Shown one piece after another: positions 16,990 to 25,933 of a stretch of 64,000 nt of DNA. The notes under the pieces are model-generated. The model saw nothing but the letters and a program-made list of their open reading frames with translations, made no database searches and was not told where the DNA came from. Position numbers and translations under genes: made by a program. This stretch comes from an uncultured Fidelibacterota bacterium (GTDB lineage: Bacteria; Fidelibacterota; Marinisomatia; Marinisomatales; TCS55). The DNA lies in contig CACHMU010000001.1 in the NCBI GenBank assembly GCA_902581045.1, positions 17,676 through 81,675 on the forward strand, read 5' to 3'. The stretch's first letter is position 1. Every line of letters starts with the position of its first letter.

Positions 16990-18210
16990 TTAAATTAAAA
17001 CACCTGCAACTGAAGCAGTTAACCATGAAGCAAGAGCTCCACCGATCATAGCTTTGGTTATTAATTTTGCGATCTCTTTTTTCCTTTGAGGAGCAATGCC
17101 ACCGATTCCCCCAAGCTGTATTCCAATTGAACCAAAATTCGCAAATCCACATAAAGCATAGCTTGCAATAATGGCTGACCTTTCAGATAATTGATTTTTG
17201 CTGATCATTGATTGTAAATCACCAAAAGCAATTAATTCTGTGAATACAATTTTTTCTCCCATTAGAGTGCCAACGTAACCTGCCTCGGCCCATGGGATTC
17301 CCATTGTCCATGCGAGTGGTTTAAATATAATACTTAATATTTGTTCAATAGACGTGCCAAAAATGCCAAATATATAATTTAGTAATGCTACAATTGAAAT
17401 GAATGCTACTAACATCGCACCAACATTTGCTGCCAACTTTAAACCATCAGAAGCTCCATCGCCTAGAGCTTCCATCGCATTTGAGTTTCCATTTTTTATT
17501 TCCATATTTATATCACCAGAAGTTTTTGATTTTTCTACTTCTGGATATATAATTTTAGATACGACCAAAGCTGCAGGGGCTGACATAACGGAAGCTGCTA
17601 ATAGATGCCCTGCAATACCTGGAATATTTGATAACCATTTTACATATATAGCTAATACACCACCAGCAACAGTAGCAAATCCTCCAACCATAACTACCAT
17701 TAATTCAGATTTGGTCATTTGGCTTATAAATGGTCTTACCATCAATGGCGCTTCCGTTTGCCCAACAAAAATATTTGCACTAACACTTAATGTTTCAGCA
17801 CCACTAGTGTGCATAGTTTTTTGCATCACCCTAGCTATCCATTTTACAATTATTTGAATGATTCCAAAGTGATATAAAACAGCCATTAAGCTTGAAAAAA
17901 ATATAATCGTTGGTAGCAATCTAAACGCGAAATTCAAAAGAGCAGGGTGAAGCCCAACATCAGTCACATATGATGTAAATAAAAAGTCACTACCAGCATC
18001 TGAAAAACTAATTAGTCTTGTAATTATTTTATCTAAAAAGGAAAAAATAGGTTTTCCTATAGGTGTTTTTAATATAAAAACTGCAAAAATAAACTGAAGA
18101 CCTAATCCCCAATAAATAGTTCTGAAATTAATTTTATTTCTATTATTTGATATTGCGAATGCAATAGCCAAAAGTGTTAAGATACCTAATATGCCTTTAT
18201 AATGATCCAT
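16990..18210 (-). CDS. Concentrative nucleoside transporter (NupC/CNT)
   Basis: A 406-residue inner-membrane symporter with about eight to ten hydrophobic segments. CNT-family hallmarks are GQTEAPLMVRPF (nucleoside-binding hairpin), a SAPAALVVSK helix and CGFANFGSIGIQLGGIG near the C-terminus. It would import nucleosides using a sodium or proton gradient. The next three genes upstream encode thymidine kinase, uridine kinase and cytidine deaminase, so the set forms an uptake-and-salvage unit. The specific nucleoside range is not deducible. Confidence 0.95.
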   Translation of the reverse strand: MDHYKGILGILTLLAIAFAISNNRNKINFRTIYWGLGLQFIFAVFILKTPIGKPIFSFLDKIITRLISFSDAGSDFLFTSYVTDVGLHPALLNFAFRLLPTIIFFSSLMAVLYHFGIIQIIVKWIARVMQKTMHTSGAETLSVSANIFVGQTEAPLMVRPFISQMTKSELMVVMVGGFATVAGGVLAIYVKWLSNIPGIAGHLLAASVMSAPAALVVSKIIYPEVEKSKTSGDINMEIKNGNSNAMEALGDGASDGLKLAANVGAMLVAFISIVALLNYIFGIFGTSIEQILSIIFKPLAWTMGIPWAEAGYVGTLMGEKIVFTELIAFGDLQSMISKNQLSERSAIIASYALCGFANFGSIGIQLGGIGGIAPQRKKEIAKLITKAMIGGALASWLTASVAGVLI

Positions 18211-18774
18211 TTAATCATTTACTGGGAGTTCAAAACAATTTCTGCACCGAGCTTCATACATATCTGTTTCACCGATAAGCACTTGTTTTGAATTTGAAAT
18301 AGTGCGTTGAGTGTATGATGCAGGATTACCACATATAACACAGATTGCTCTTAATTTATCTAAATAATCTGATTCACACATTAATTGCGGCATAAAACCA
18401 AACGGTTTTCCTCTATAATCTGTATCAAGGCCGGCAACAATAACTCGTATTTTTTTGTCAGCTAATCTTTTACAAACGTCCACAATTTTATTGTCAAAAA
18501 ATTGAGCTTCATCAATTCCGATAACATCCATTTCATTTGAATATTTAATTATTTCATTTGATGTTTTGACCATGACTGATTCTAGCTTTGATTTATTATG
18601 GGATACAACATGTTTAGAACTATAACGGTTATCAATAAATGGTTTAAATAGAACCGTGTTCATTTTAGCAATTTCCGCTCTTCGCATCCGCCGAATCAAT
18701 TCTTCAGTTTTTCCACTAAACATACTGCCAGTAATTACTTCAATCCATCCTGAATTTTTTGGGGATAAAGTCAT
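18211..18774 (-). CDS. tdk: Thymidine kinase
   Basis: Phosphorylates thymidine for salvage. It is 187 residues, type II (TK1-like), with the P-loop GSMFSGKTEELIRR at about residue 16, the catalytic-Asp/Glu region VIGIDEAQFF, and the structural zinc site CVIC...CRNC. The substrate lasso segment ASYTQR is present. It abuts the transporter gene directly. Confidence 0.96.
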   Translation of the reverse strand: MTLSPKNSGWIEVITGSMFSGKTEELIRRMRRAEIAKMNTVLFKPFIDNRYSSKHVVSHNKSKLESVMVKTSNEIIKYSNEMDVIGIDEAQFFDNKIVDVCKRLADKKIRVIVAGLDTDYRGKPFGFMPQLMCESDYLDKLRAICVICGNPASYTQRTISNSKQVLIGETDMYEARCRNCFELPVND

Positions 18775-18784
18775 AATTAATAAT

Positions 18785-19411
18785 TCATTTATTATTTAAA
18801 ATAGAATTTATTTTTGTTCGAATAAGGTCAATTGCAACTCTGTTCTTACTGCCTTCAGGTATTATAATATCAGCAAAATATTTTGAAGGTTCAACAAATT
18901 GTTCATGCATTGGTCGAACAGTTTTCAAATATTGATCAATTACTGATTCTACAGTTCTATTCCTTTTATCTATATCTCTAGATATACGACGTATAAAACG
19001 TATGTCATTTGGAGTATCCACAAAAACTTTTATATCCATTAATTCTCTAAGAATTGTATAATGTAATGTTAAAATTCCTTCAACTATTATAACACGATGC
19101 GGGTGAACTGTTTTTGTATCTTTTAATCTCGAATGAGTAGAAAAATCATAAATTGGTACTTCAACTATTTGTCCTTTAATAAGGCTAATTAATTGTTTAT
19201 TAAAAAATTCAATATCAATTGCATCTGGGTGATCAAAGTTATGAAGATGTCGATCTTCCATAGGGATATTAGAAATATCCCGATAATATGCATCCTGTTC
19301 TATCACAACAACATCACCATTTCCATATTCTTCTAACAATTTTTTTGCAATAGAAGTTTTTCCTGAACCAGTTCCACCTGCGATGCCGATTAAAATTGGT
19401 GATAGACTCAT
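18785..19411 (-). CDS. udk: Uridine kinase
   Basis: Phosphorylates uridine and cytidine with ATP or GTP. The 208 residues include the P-loop GIAGGTGSGKTS, DAYYRD, the HNFDHPDAID substrate motif, and RRISRDIDKRNRT near the lid. Length matches E. coli Udk. The start overlaps the end of cdd by four bases. Confidence 0.96.
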   Translation of the reverse strand: MSLSPILIGIAGGTGSGKTSIAKKLLEEYGNGDVVVIEQDAYYRDISNIPMEDRHLHNFDHPDAIDIEFFNKQLISLIKGQIVEVPIYDFSTHSRLKDTKTVHPHRVIIVEGILTLHYTILRELMDIKVFVDTPNDIRFIRRISRDIDKRNRTVESVIDQYLKTVRPMHEQFVEPSKYFADIIIPEGSKNRVAIDLIRTKINSILNNK

Positions 19412-19809
19412 TTTAAATCTTTAGCTTCAAACGGGTCAGGTAATAGCATCCCGCTAGTGGTTTCATTAACAACACCATTCATATCACAAATATATATTGG
19501 GATATCACCACATAGTTCCCAAATAACTTGCCTACATGATCCACATGGTGTTCCACCAGTTTCAGTTGCTATTGCCATAGAAACAAAATTTTTATAGCCT
19601 TGTGCTATCGCCCTAAATAGAGCAGTCCGTTCTGCACATATTGAAAGAGGATAGCTTGCATTCTCTATATTACAACCTCCAATAATTTCTCCTTCATCAA
19701 CCTTTACTGCTGCACCAACATTGTATTTTGAATATGGAGCGTGCGCTTTTTTTGTCATATGGATTGCTTTTGTAATTAAATTGTTCATTGTTTCATTGTG
19801 TTGAACCAT
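19408..19809 (-). CDS. cdd: Cytidine deaminase
   Basis: Deaminates cytidine or deoxycytidine to the uridine form. It is 133 residues and tetrameric-type. The zinc site and catalytic Glu appear as CAERTALF, and the other two zinc cysteines as PCGSCRQV; APYSKYNVGAA and GCNIENASYP bind substrate. An alternative ATG at 19788 would shorten it by seven residues. The first codons overlap the end of the upstream hydrolase gene by about 25 bases. Confidence 0.95.
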   Translation of the reverse strand: MVQHNETMNNLITKAIHMTKKAHAPYSKYNVGAAVKVDEGEIIGGCNIENASYPLSICAERTALFRAIAQGYKNFVSMAIATETGGTPCGSCRQVIWELCGDIPIYICDMNGVVNETTSGMLLPDPFEAKDLK

Positions 19810-20993
19810 TTAATTGAGTTAATCATACAATCCGCAGCTGCTCCACCATGATCTCCAGGATAGGATGTCATTTTGATGTCTTTTGCACCATTTGCTATTA
19901 ATTGATCTGCAGCTAATTTCATTAGAAAGTAAAATACTGTATTATCTTTTTCTCCATGCATAAAATGAATCGGGGCATTTGGTTTCCATCCATCATATAT
20001 AAAACTATTTTCTTTTAAATAGTGTTTAAATTCAGTTTCACCATCACCTAAAAAATCAGATAAAAATTTTGGTTCTAAAAGAACTGACATATTATTATTC
20101 AATGCATTATCAATTTGTGTACCTGAATAGTTTCCATCATACATTTTTAATATAGCATCTCTATATTTTGGTTTGACCCAACGATTTAATGCATCTTTAT
20201 CTCCAGTTGCCAGCATGTACCCCCATAAGGCAAATCCTAGATAGTAAGGAGTATTATAAACATTGTCAGAAAAAATTCTTTTTCCCATTTCATATAGTGA
20301 ATAGGGACCAGCTCCGGGAGAATTTGCTGTAATAGTAAATTCATCAGAATATTCTTGTTCAATAATTTGATGAAAAGCCATTGTTCCATATCCACCGGCA
20401 GAATAACCAGTTGTAAATAGTTGATCATTCAATTCAATATTTTTTTCGCAAGCAAACTCTTTCGAAGCTCGTAAGAGATCAATACCTGAAATTGCACTTG
20501 CCATTTTATTAACGTAAGAAGCTTGTTCAAGTGAAATTCCATAGCCAATTCCATCTGAATATATTGCAAAATAGCCCTGCATAGATCCTAAAAGACTCTG
20601 GGGTGATACATTAGGACTTACAGATGCAACGGCGCTTCTTTGCGTTATTGTATAATGAGAAATCTTAAGTGTCGGTAAAGATTTCTGTTTTTTTACTTGT
20701 GGAACATAAATTGCTCCAGAAAGCTGGGTAGGTTCACCATTAGCGCCCAGGGATTCATAAACAACTCTATAAATTTTTACATCATTTTCAATATTAAATT
20801 CTTCTGGATCAAATCCATATATATCTCTAATCAATATTTCAAATATTTCTTCATTATATTCAGTAATCAATTCAGATGAAACTAGATTTCCTCTACCAGT
20901 ATAAAGATCACAATTTTCTGTTTCATCTTCGCAAGCGAGTAAAAATAAAATAATTAATAATATCGATAAAAATTTTCCATTATATTTTTTCAA
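19785..20993 (-). CDS. Lipoprotein alpha/beta-hydrolase (secreted lipase-like)
   Basis: A 402-residue protein with a lipoprotein signal peptide ending in LLAC (lipidated Cys at about 21). The mature part has an alpha/beta-hydrolase fold: nucleophile elbow GYSAGG around residue 190, a HGEKDN acid loop, and PGDHGG holding the likely catalytic His. The overall pattern resembles bacterial secreted lipases/esterases or prolyl-peptidase-like hydrolases. The substrate is unknown. It is the first gene of the salvage run on this strand, which hints at a role in nutrient scavenging but does not prove one. Confidence 0.8.
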   Translation of the reverse strand: MKKYNGKFLSILLIILFLLACEDETENCDLYTGRGNLVSSELITEYNEEIFEILIRDIYGFDPEEFNIENDVKIYRVVYESLGANGEPTQLSGAIYVPQVKKQKSLPTLKISHYTITQRSAVASVSPNVSPQSLLGSMQGYFAIYSDGIGYGISLEQASYVNKMASAISGIDLLRASKEFACEKNIELNDQLFTTGYSAGGYGTMAFHQIIEQEYSDEFTITANSPGAGPYSLYEMGKRIFSDNVYNTPYYLGFALWGYMLATGDKDALNRWVKPKYRDAILKMYDGNYSGTQIDNALNNNMSVLLEPKFLSDFLGDGETEFKHYLKENSFIYDGWKPNAPIHFMHGEKDNTVFYFLMKLAADQLIANGAKDIKMTSYPGDHGGAAADCMINSIKWFNTMKQ

Positions 20994-21004
20994 TTTTTTC
21001 CCTA

Positions 21005-21655
21005 CTAAATAATTTTAATGTTTTTAAAAACTTGGTTTAACATAATGCCAGTAATAAATCCACCTATATGAGCAAACCAAGCTACACCACCAGTTGTATC
21101 AAGTCCAAGTGCTCCCATTCCATTTGTTAATTGATTAAAAAACCAAAAACCTAAAACAACGATTGCTGGAACACGAAAAGTAGTAAAAAAAATAATAATA
21201 AAAGCAAATACATGTACACGCGCATTTGGGAAACGCATCATATAGAGTCCTAAAACTCCCGCAATGGCACCTGAAGCACCTACCATTGGAATCTGTGAAT
21301 CAGGATTAATAAGAATTTGAGTAATGGCTGCTATTGTACCGCATAGTAAATAAAAAATGGCATATTTTATATGTCCAAGAACACTCTCTACATTATCACC
21401 AAATATCCAAAGGAACCACATATTACCTATTATATGTGAAATTCCTCCATGAATAAACATTGAACTAAACATTGTAAGAATCGAGAATTGGGATGGAATT
21501 AATCCATAAGTGTAAACAAATATTGCTTCTGCTTCAGGATCATTCATCCCCATACTAAATTGAAATAAAAAAATGAAAAGATTAATCCCAATTAAGAAAT
21601 AAGTTACATAAGGTATAAGTATTCTTGGGTTGTCATCTTTATATGGGAAAAGCAT
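21005..21655 (-). CDS. Rhomboid family intramembrane serine protease
   Basis: A 216-residue membrane protein with six hydrophobic segments. The catalytic Ser is in VGASGAIAG and the catalytic His in WFAHIGGFITG, with HGGISHIIGNMWFLW providing the oxyanion-region histidines. Rhomboids cleave transmembrane substrates; the substrate here is unknown. The stop of the preceding M23 peptidase gene overlaps its start by one base, so the two are co-transcribed. Confidence 0.93.
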   Translation of the reverse strand: MLFPYKDDNPRILIPYVTYFLIGINLFIFLFQFSMGMNDPEAEAIFVYTYGLIPSQFSILTMFSSMFIHGGISHIIGNMWFLWIFGDNVESVLGHIKYAIFYLLCGTIAAITQILINPDSQIPMVGASGAIAGVLGLYMMRFPNARVHVFAFIIIFFTTFRVPAIVVLGFWFFNQLTNGMGALGLDTTGGVAWFAHIGGFITGIMLNQVFKNIKII

Positions 21656-23898
21656 TAGTAAACACTGAATCCAATGGATTTATTTGTTTTATTCCCAGCC
21701 TGATCGCGTATTATTATTTGCATAGTATGATCACCAATTGATAATGGTCTACTTAAATCAAATGATATAATTTTTAATTTTGGCTGATATGTATAAATTA
21801 ATGGTACATTATCAAGTAAGAGATCAAATGAACTCTCATTTGGATCAAAGCCAGATAATTTATCATCAATCATAATTTTAAATTGATTTAATTCTAGTGA
21901 AGGATATTTCCCATTATTGCCAGGATGAGTTGATAAAATTAAAGGTGGTGATTTGTCCTCAATGATTGCTATTGCATCAAGCTGTTTCACTTCTCCTGAA
22001 ATAACATTTCTTTCCTTATTATTTTCAGATGGAATAAAGGTCCAACCTTCTTTTTGATCATAATAATACAAATGTAATTTTTCTCGATCATTATATTTCT
22101 TTTTGTAGCGTATGGCAATATTCACTGGTTTAAGTAGTGGTCGTTCAAATGGTTGTAATTGATATACACGAGAAATTAGATTTCCATTCTTTATAGGAGC
22201 ATGCTTATGAACTGCTTCAATCCACATAAGGGTTGGACTCACTATAGAAGATTTTTTTGATCGTATAGAACAATATGTATCTGTAGATATTATCGTAGTT
22301 GATGTTTCAGGCTTAGCTACTGTGTATGGAAAATCAAATTGTATTTGACGTTCAATTTCCGATTTTAAAATTGATTCAATTTGTATAATATTTTCAAATT
22401 GTTCTGGTGATATTGGTTGTGACAAATAAACTGACGGCTGAATCTGGTTTATTGGAATATTAGTATATTTATATTTCCCTTTTAATCTTAATGATAATTC
22501 TGCATCAATTACTTGTTCTGGTTGAAATTGTATATAAACACCTGCTTCAGTATGTGAAATATCCATATTTACATTTACACTTAAAGGGTCTCCCGTAAAA
22601 TTTTTATCTATCCAATGAATAGGTTTTGACCTAGTGCCCAAAGCATTTTGTGCGATAAATTGAAGAGCTTTTCGTTTAATTTTTTGTTTATTAATTGTTA
22701 TTATTTTACCAGATTCAATCTTTTCTGAAGATTCTATCTCTAATTTCTCATCAGCAAAACCATATGGGGTAAATGAAAATGCATAGATAGTCTCAATTGG
22801 AATAGTAATGCTTTTTGGTTGAATAAGGAATGATACTAGTTTATTTGTTTCCCCAAGTTTGGTAATCATTATTTCAAATGGATCCATAACAAAAACCGTT
22901 CCATTTAACTCTCGTTTATTTTGTTGTGTATCCATTACGTGAATTTTTATATCATGATAGCCTTGAGACAGGTCAATTATGCCATCAGTTACTTCATTAT
23001 GAATAGGGACCTTTGGATCGTATTCATTTTGGTAAAGTTTTATAAAATTCCCAAAGTTTAATCGATAATTTCTATAATCATTAATATAATTTGCAGTGCT
23101 CTGCCATTTATAATCCAATCGTTCAAACTCAAGAGAATGAAATCTTTTTTCATTAATATATATTTCTATTTTATGAGGTTGATATATATTGTTTGCTCCT
23201 TGCCTTTTATCGTAGGCTTTAATTGAAATCCCCAATTCACCAGCTATATTGATAGTATCAGGGAAGTTATAATTGCCTTTTTTATCTCTAAATACGCGAA
23301 ATTTTTGTGGAAGCTGATTTCCATTAACCCAGCTTTCGTTATTAAGCGGAGTGAATGAAATTTCATCGATAAAAGGGGCTAAACGATCATCTTGAGAAAG
23401 ACCACTTGTTAATGGATTTAATGTTTGCCCTTTTTTATTTCTAATTTCAAAGTGTAAATGAGGCCCAAAGGAAAAACCTGTATTACCAGAATATCCAATA
23501 ACATCTCCTTTTTCAAATTGAAATTCTCCGGGTGACAAAAATATATTTGTTATATATGTTTGATTTTTTTCTTGTTGTTCAATTAAGCGATCTTCAAGTC
23601 TGGGTGTGAACTTACTTAGATGACCATAAACAGCTGTTTGCCCATCTTCTAATGTGAGGTATAATGCTCTGCCAAAACCTGAAAAATTTGAAACAATTCG
23701 TGATATATATCCATTTGAGACCGCATATACTGGATGGCCAATTGTTCCTTTAGTTTTCATGTCTAACCCTTGATGATAACCAGTTGGTCTAAATTCACCA
23801 AAGTTTGAAGATAAATGCTTACCAAGGTTTGTTGGCCAAGTATAATCTTGTGCGAGGATAGAAAGGTTTAATAATATTATAGATAAAGTTATTCGCAT
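21655..23898 (-). CDS. M23 peptidase with long beta-rich C-terminus
   Basis: A 747-residue exported protein. After a signal peptide (ending near ILAQ) comes a LytM/M23 domain at about 25-155, with zinc ligands HQGLD (H42, D46) and HLHFE (H147, H149), consistent with an active peptidoglycan endopeptidase. The remaining roughly 590 residues are beta-rich and Ig-like, ending with a segment reading DKLSGFDPNE and DQAGNKT, as in extracellular Ig-type repeats. The second half resembles no family I can name. It would act in the periplasm on the cell wall. Confidence 0.88.
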   Translation of the reverse strand: MRITLSIILLNLSILAQDYTWPTNLGKHLSSNFGEFRPTGYHQGLDMKTKGTIGHPVYAVSNGYISRIVSNFSGFGRALYLTLEDGQTAVYGHLSKFTPRLEDRLIEQQEKNQTYITNIFLSPGEFQFEKGDVIGYSGNTGFSFGPHLHFEIRNKKGQTLNPLTSGLSQDDRLAPFIDEISFTPLNNESWVNGNQLPQKFRVFRDKKGNYNFPDTINIAGELGISIKAYDKRQGANNIYQPHKIEIYINEKRFHSLEFERLDYKWQSTANYINDYRNYRLNFGNFIKLYQNEYDPKVPIHNEVTDGIIDLSQGYHDIKIHVMDTQQNKRELNGTVFVMDPFEIMITKLGETNKLVSFLIQPKSITIPIETIYAFSFTPYGFADEKLEIESSEKIESGKIITINKQKIKRKALQFIAQNALGTRSKPIHWIDKNFTGDPLSVNVNMDISHTEAGVYIQFQPEQVIDAELSLRLKGKYKYTNIPINQIQPSVYLSQPISPEQFENIIQIESILKSEIERQIQFDFPYTVAKPETSTTIISTDTYCSIRSKKSSIVSPTLMWIEAVHKHAPIKNGNLISRVYQLQPFERPLLKPVNIAIRYKKKYNDREKLHLYYYDQKEGWTFIPSENNKERNVISGEVKQLDAIAIIEDKSPPLILSTHPGNNGKYPSLELNQFKIMIDDKLSGFDPNESSFDLLLDNVPLIYTYQPKLKIISFDLSRPLSIGDHTMQIIIRDQAGNKTNKSIGFSVY

Positions 23899-23991
23899 GT
23901 AATTTGAGTTATTAGCACTTGAATTTATCTCGCATTTTAAGTTTAAAAACAGGGGATTGGTAATAAATAAAGCTTAAGCGTAATATAGTAT

Positions 23992-24438
23992 ATGTTCCAT
24001 ATCATTTTATTTGAACCTGAAATCCCTCCAAATACAGGTAATATAATTCGATTATCCGTAAATATAGGTTGTGAATTACACTTAATTAGACCATTAGGAT
24101 TTTCGATTGATCAAAAAAGCTTACGTAGAGCAGGAATGGACTACATCAGTGAAAAACAATTTAATATTTGGGATAATTTAGATAATTGTCTAAATAAAAT
24201 CAGAATATCAACAATTTATTCAGTATCGACAAAAGGGAAAAAAAACTATACAGATATCAATTTTAGATCAGGCGATGCATTTATTTTTGGGCCCGAAAGT
24301 CGTGGGTTACCAAAAAAAATAAGAAATGATTATACATCAATATTTATTCCTATGCGGAGCAAGGGGCGAAGTATCAATTTAGCAAATGCTGTTTCAGTTA
24401 TACTTTATGAAGCTTGGCGACAATTAGACTTTAATTAA
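23992..24438 (+). CDS. trmL: tRNA (cytidine/uridine-34 2'-O)-methyltransferase
   Basis: A SPOUT methyltransferase of 148 residues that methylates the wobble ribose of certain leucine tRNAs. It shows the TrmL opening FHIILFEPEIPPNTGNIIR, RRAGMDY, and the knot motifs FGPESRGLP and SINLANAVSVILYE. It stands alone on the plus strand with a 93-base divergent spacer upstream, and it overlaps the convergent oxidase gene by eight bases. Confidence 0.94.
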   Translation: MFHIILFEPEIPPNTGNIIRLSVNIGCELHLIRPLGFSIDQKSLRRAGMDYISEKQFNIWDNLDNCLNKIRISTIYSVSTKGKKNYTDINFRSGDAFIFGPESRGLPKKIRNDYTSIFIPMRSKGRSINLANAVSVILYEAWRQLDFN

Positions 24439-25540
24439 TCATTTCTGCAATTTTGTTACCAATTGCCAATGACGCTGTTAGGCCAGGCGATTCAATCCCA
24501 ATTAAATTAATTAATCCAGGATATCCTTTCTCTTCTTCATGATTAATATAAAAATCTGGCATAGAATTTTTTTCATCCCATATTTTCGGTCTAATTCCAG
24601 AATAATCTGGTGAAAGATCATTTTTATCAAGATCTTTTATATATAGCTTTCCTTCATCATAGAATAAATCTATTAAATCATCATCAACCTTATAATTCTC
24701 TTTTTTATCTTCAATCCAATGGGCACTTGGCCCTAGTTTTACTGAGCCTGATTGATCAAGCGTAAGATGGATACCCAGAGTACCATGCTCTTTATCTGGA
24801 AGTGGATAAATCAATTTTTTGAAGGCCCCTTTCCATTTGGATGACAGCTTAAAATAACATCCTTTTACAAATTTTATTTTTGGGAAATCTTTATTTATAA
24901 GTTCAGCTATAAAATCACTTTCTAAACCGGCGGAATTAATTATCCAATTAGATGTAACCTGCTCTATATCCCCTAAACTATTTTCAATATCAATTATATA
25001 GCCTGATTCTAATTGTTTTAAACCAACAACTTTTGATTTGAAAAGGTAATCATGATTACTTTTTTGTGATTCACTATAAAATACTGACATTAGTTCATGC
25101 GTAGAAATAATTCCAGTACAACCAATATAAATTGCACTATCTGCAATTATTTTTGATTCAATTGATTCAATTTCTTTTTTCCCGATGATTTTCATATCAG
25201 GGATACTATTTTTTAATCCATTATTAAATAATTCTTCAAGTTCACTTATTTGATGTGCACTACCGACAATTAGTTTACCGCATTGTTTTGTCCATACATT
25301 ATGTCTTTTGCAATAATCATATAAAAGTTCGCGTCCTTCAGTACAATATTTTGCTTTTAAAGAATTAGGCTCGTAATAAAGGCCTGAATGAATTACTTCA
25401 CTATTCCTACTAGATATTCCACGACCAAAATCATCTTCCTTATCAATTATAAGGACAGATAAATTAGTTCGTTCTCCAATTGCTCTAGCAATAGATAGTC
25501 CTATGACTCCTGCGCCGACAATTACAATATTAAATATCAA
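24431..25540 (-). CDS. FAD-dependent oxidoreductase, L-2-hydroxyglutarate oxidase-like
   Basis: A 369-residue DAO-fold flavoprotein. The dinucleotide-binding motif VGAGVIGLSIAR is at the N-terminus, followed by SSRNSEVIHSGLYY, which is diagnostic of the LhgO/L2HGDH group, then NSAGLESD and a C-terminal LIGIESPGLTASLAIG. It would oxidise L-2-hydroxyglutarate or a related 2-hydroxy acid and pass electrons to the quinone pool. Start is TTG at 25540, just after the stop of the DUF971 gene. Confidence 0.85.
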   Translation of the reverse strand: MIFNIVIVGAGVIGLSIARAIGERTNLSVLIIDKEDDFGRGISSRNSEVIHSGLYYEPNSLKAKYCTEGRELLYDYCKRHNVWTKQCGKLIVGSAHQISELEELFNNGLKNSIPDMKIIGKKEIESIESKIIADSAIYIGCTGIISTHELMSVFYSESQKSNHDYLFKSKVVGLKQLESGYIIDIENSLGDIEQVTSNWIINSAGLESDFIAELINKDFPKIKFVKGCYFKLSSKWKGAFKKLIYPLPDKEHGTLGIHLTLDQSGSVKLGPSAHWIEDKKENYKVDDDLIDLFYDEGKLYIKDLDKNDLSPDYSGIRPKIWDEKNSMPDFYINHEEEKGYPGLINLIGIESPGLTASLAIGNKIAEMIN

Positions 25541-25542
25541 TG

Positions 25543-25851
25543 CTAATTTGAAAGCTTTTTAAGTAGTTCCGCTGTAAAAATACCAGTGCTATGTCCATCC
25601 TTCCAAAAAGGTCTTAAACCATAATAGCCAACAGGCTGAATTCCACTAACTATAAAGCTACTTTCATTTAATATAGGTTCTGGACCTTTATATATATTTC
25701 CTAAAGCATCTTTTTCACCTTCACATGAAGCGCATGGACATTTTTGACGCATATTTTTAAGTTTTACAATTGCTTCACTATCATCAGAAAAAATTATCAA
25801 CAGCAATTCGTTTACAACTTCAAAATTTTTTATTGATATATCACCGGTCAT
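25543..25851 (-). CDS. DUF971 domain protein
   Basis: A 102-residue single-domain protein. LRQKCPCASCEGE-like cysteines (here MRQKCPCASCEG), a GxQPVGYYGLRPFWKDGHSTGIF segment and the overall length match DUF971, the domain also found at the N-terminus of gamma-butyrobetaine hydroxylases. Stand-alone members are often linked with iron-sulfur proteins, though the role is not established. It forms a two-gene unit with the oxidase. Confidence 0.85.
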   Translation of the reverse strand: MTGDISIKNFEVVNELLLIIFSDDSEAIVKLKNMRQKCPCASCEGEKDALGNIYKGPEPILNESSFIVSGIQPVGYYGLRPFWKDGHSTGIFTAELLKKLSN

Positions 25852-25933
25852 ATTATTTCTAAAATTATAAGTAATTAATTTGGGCCAAATTAAAGATATG
25901 AGTAAATCTTTTTATCATGTTGTACTTTTAAGT

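Noticed and set aside
16970-17152. N-terminal extension of adk
   Set aside because: It runs through the end of the transporter gene in another frame and precedes the canonical MNLIFLGPPGVGKGT start.
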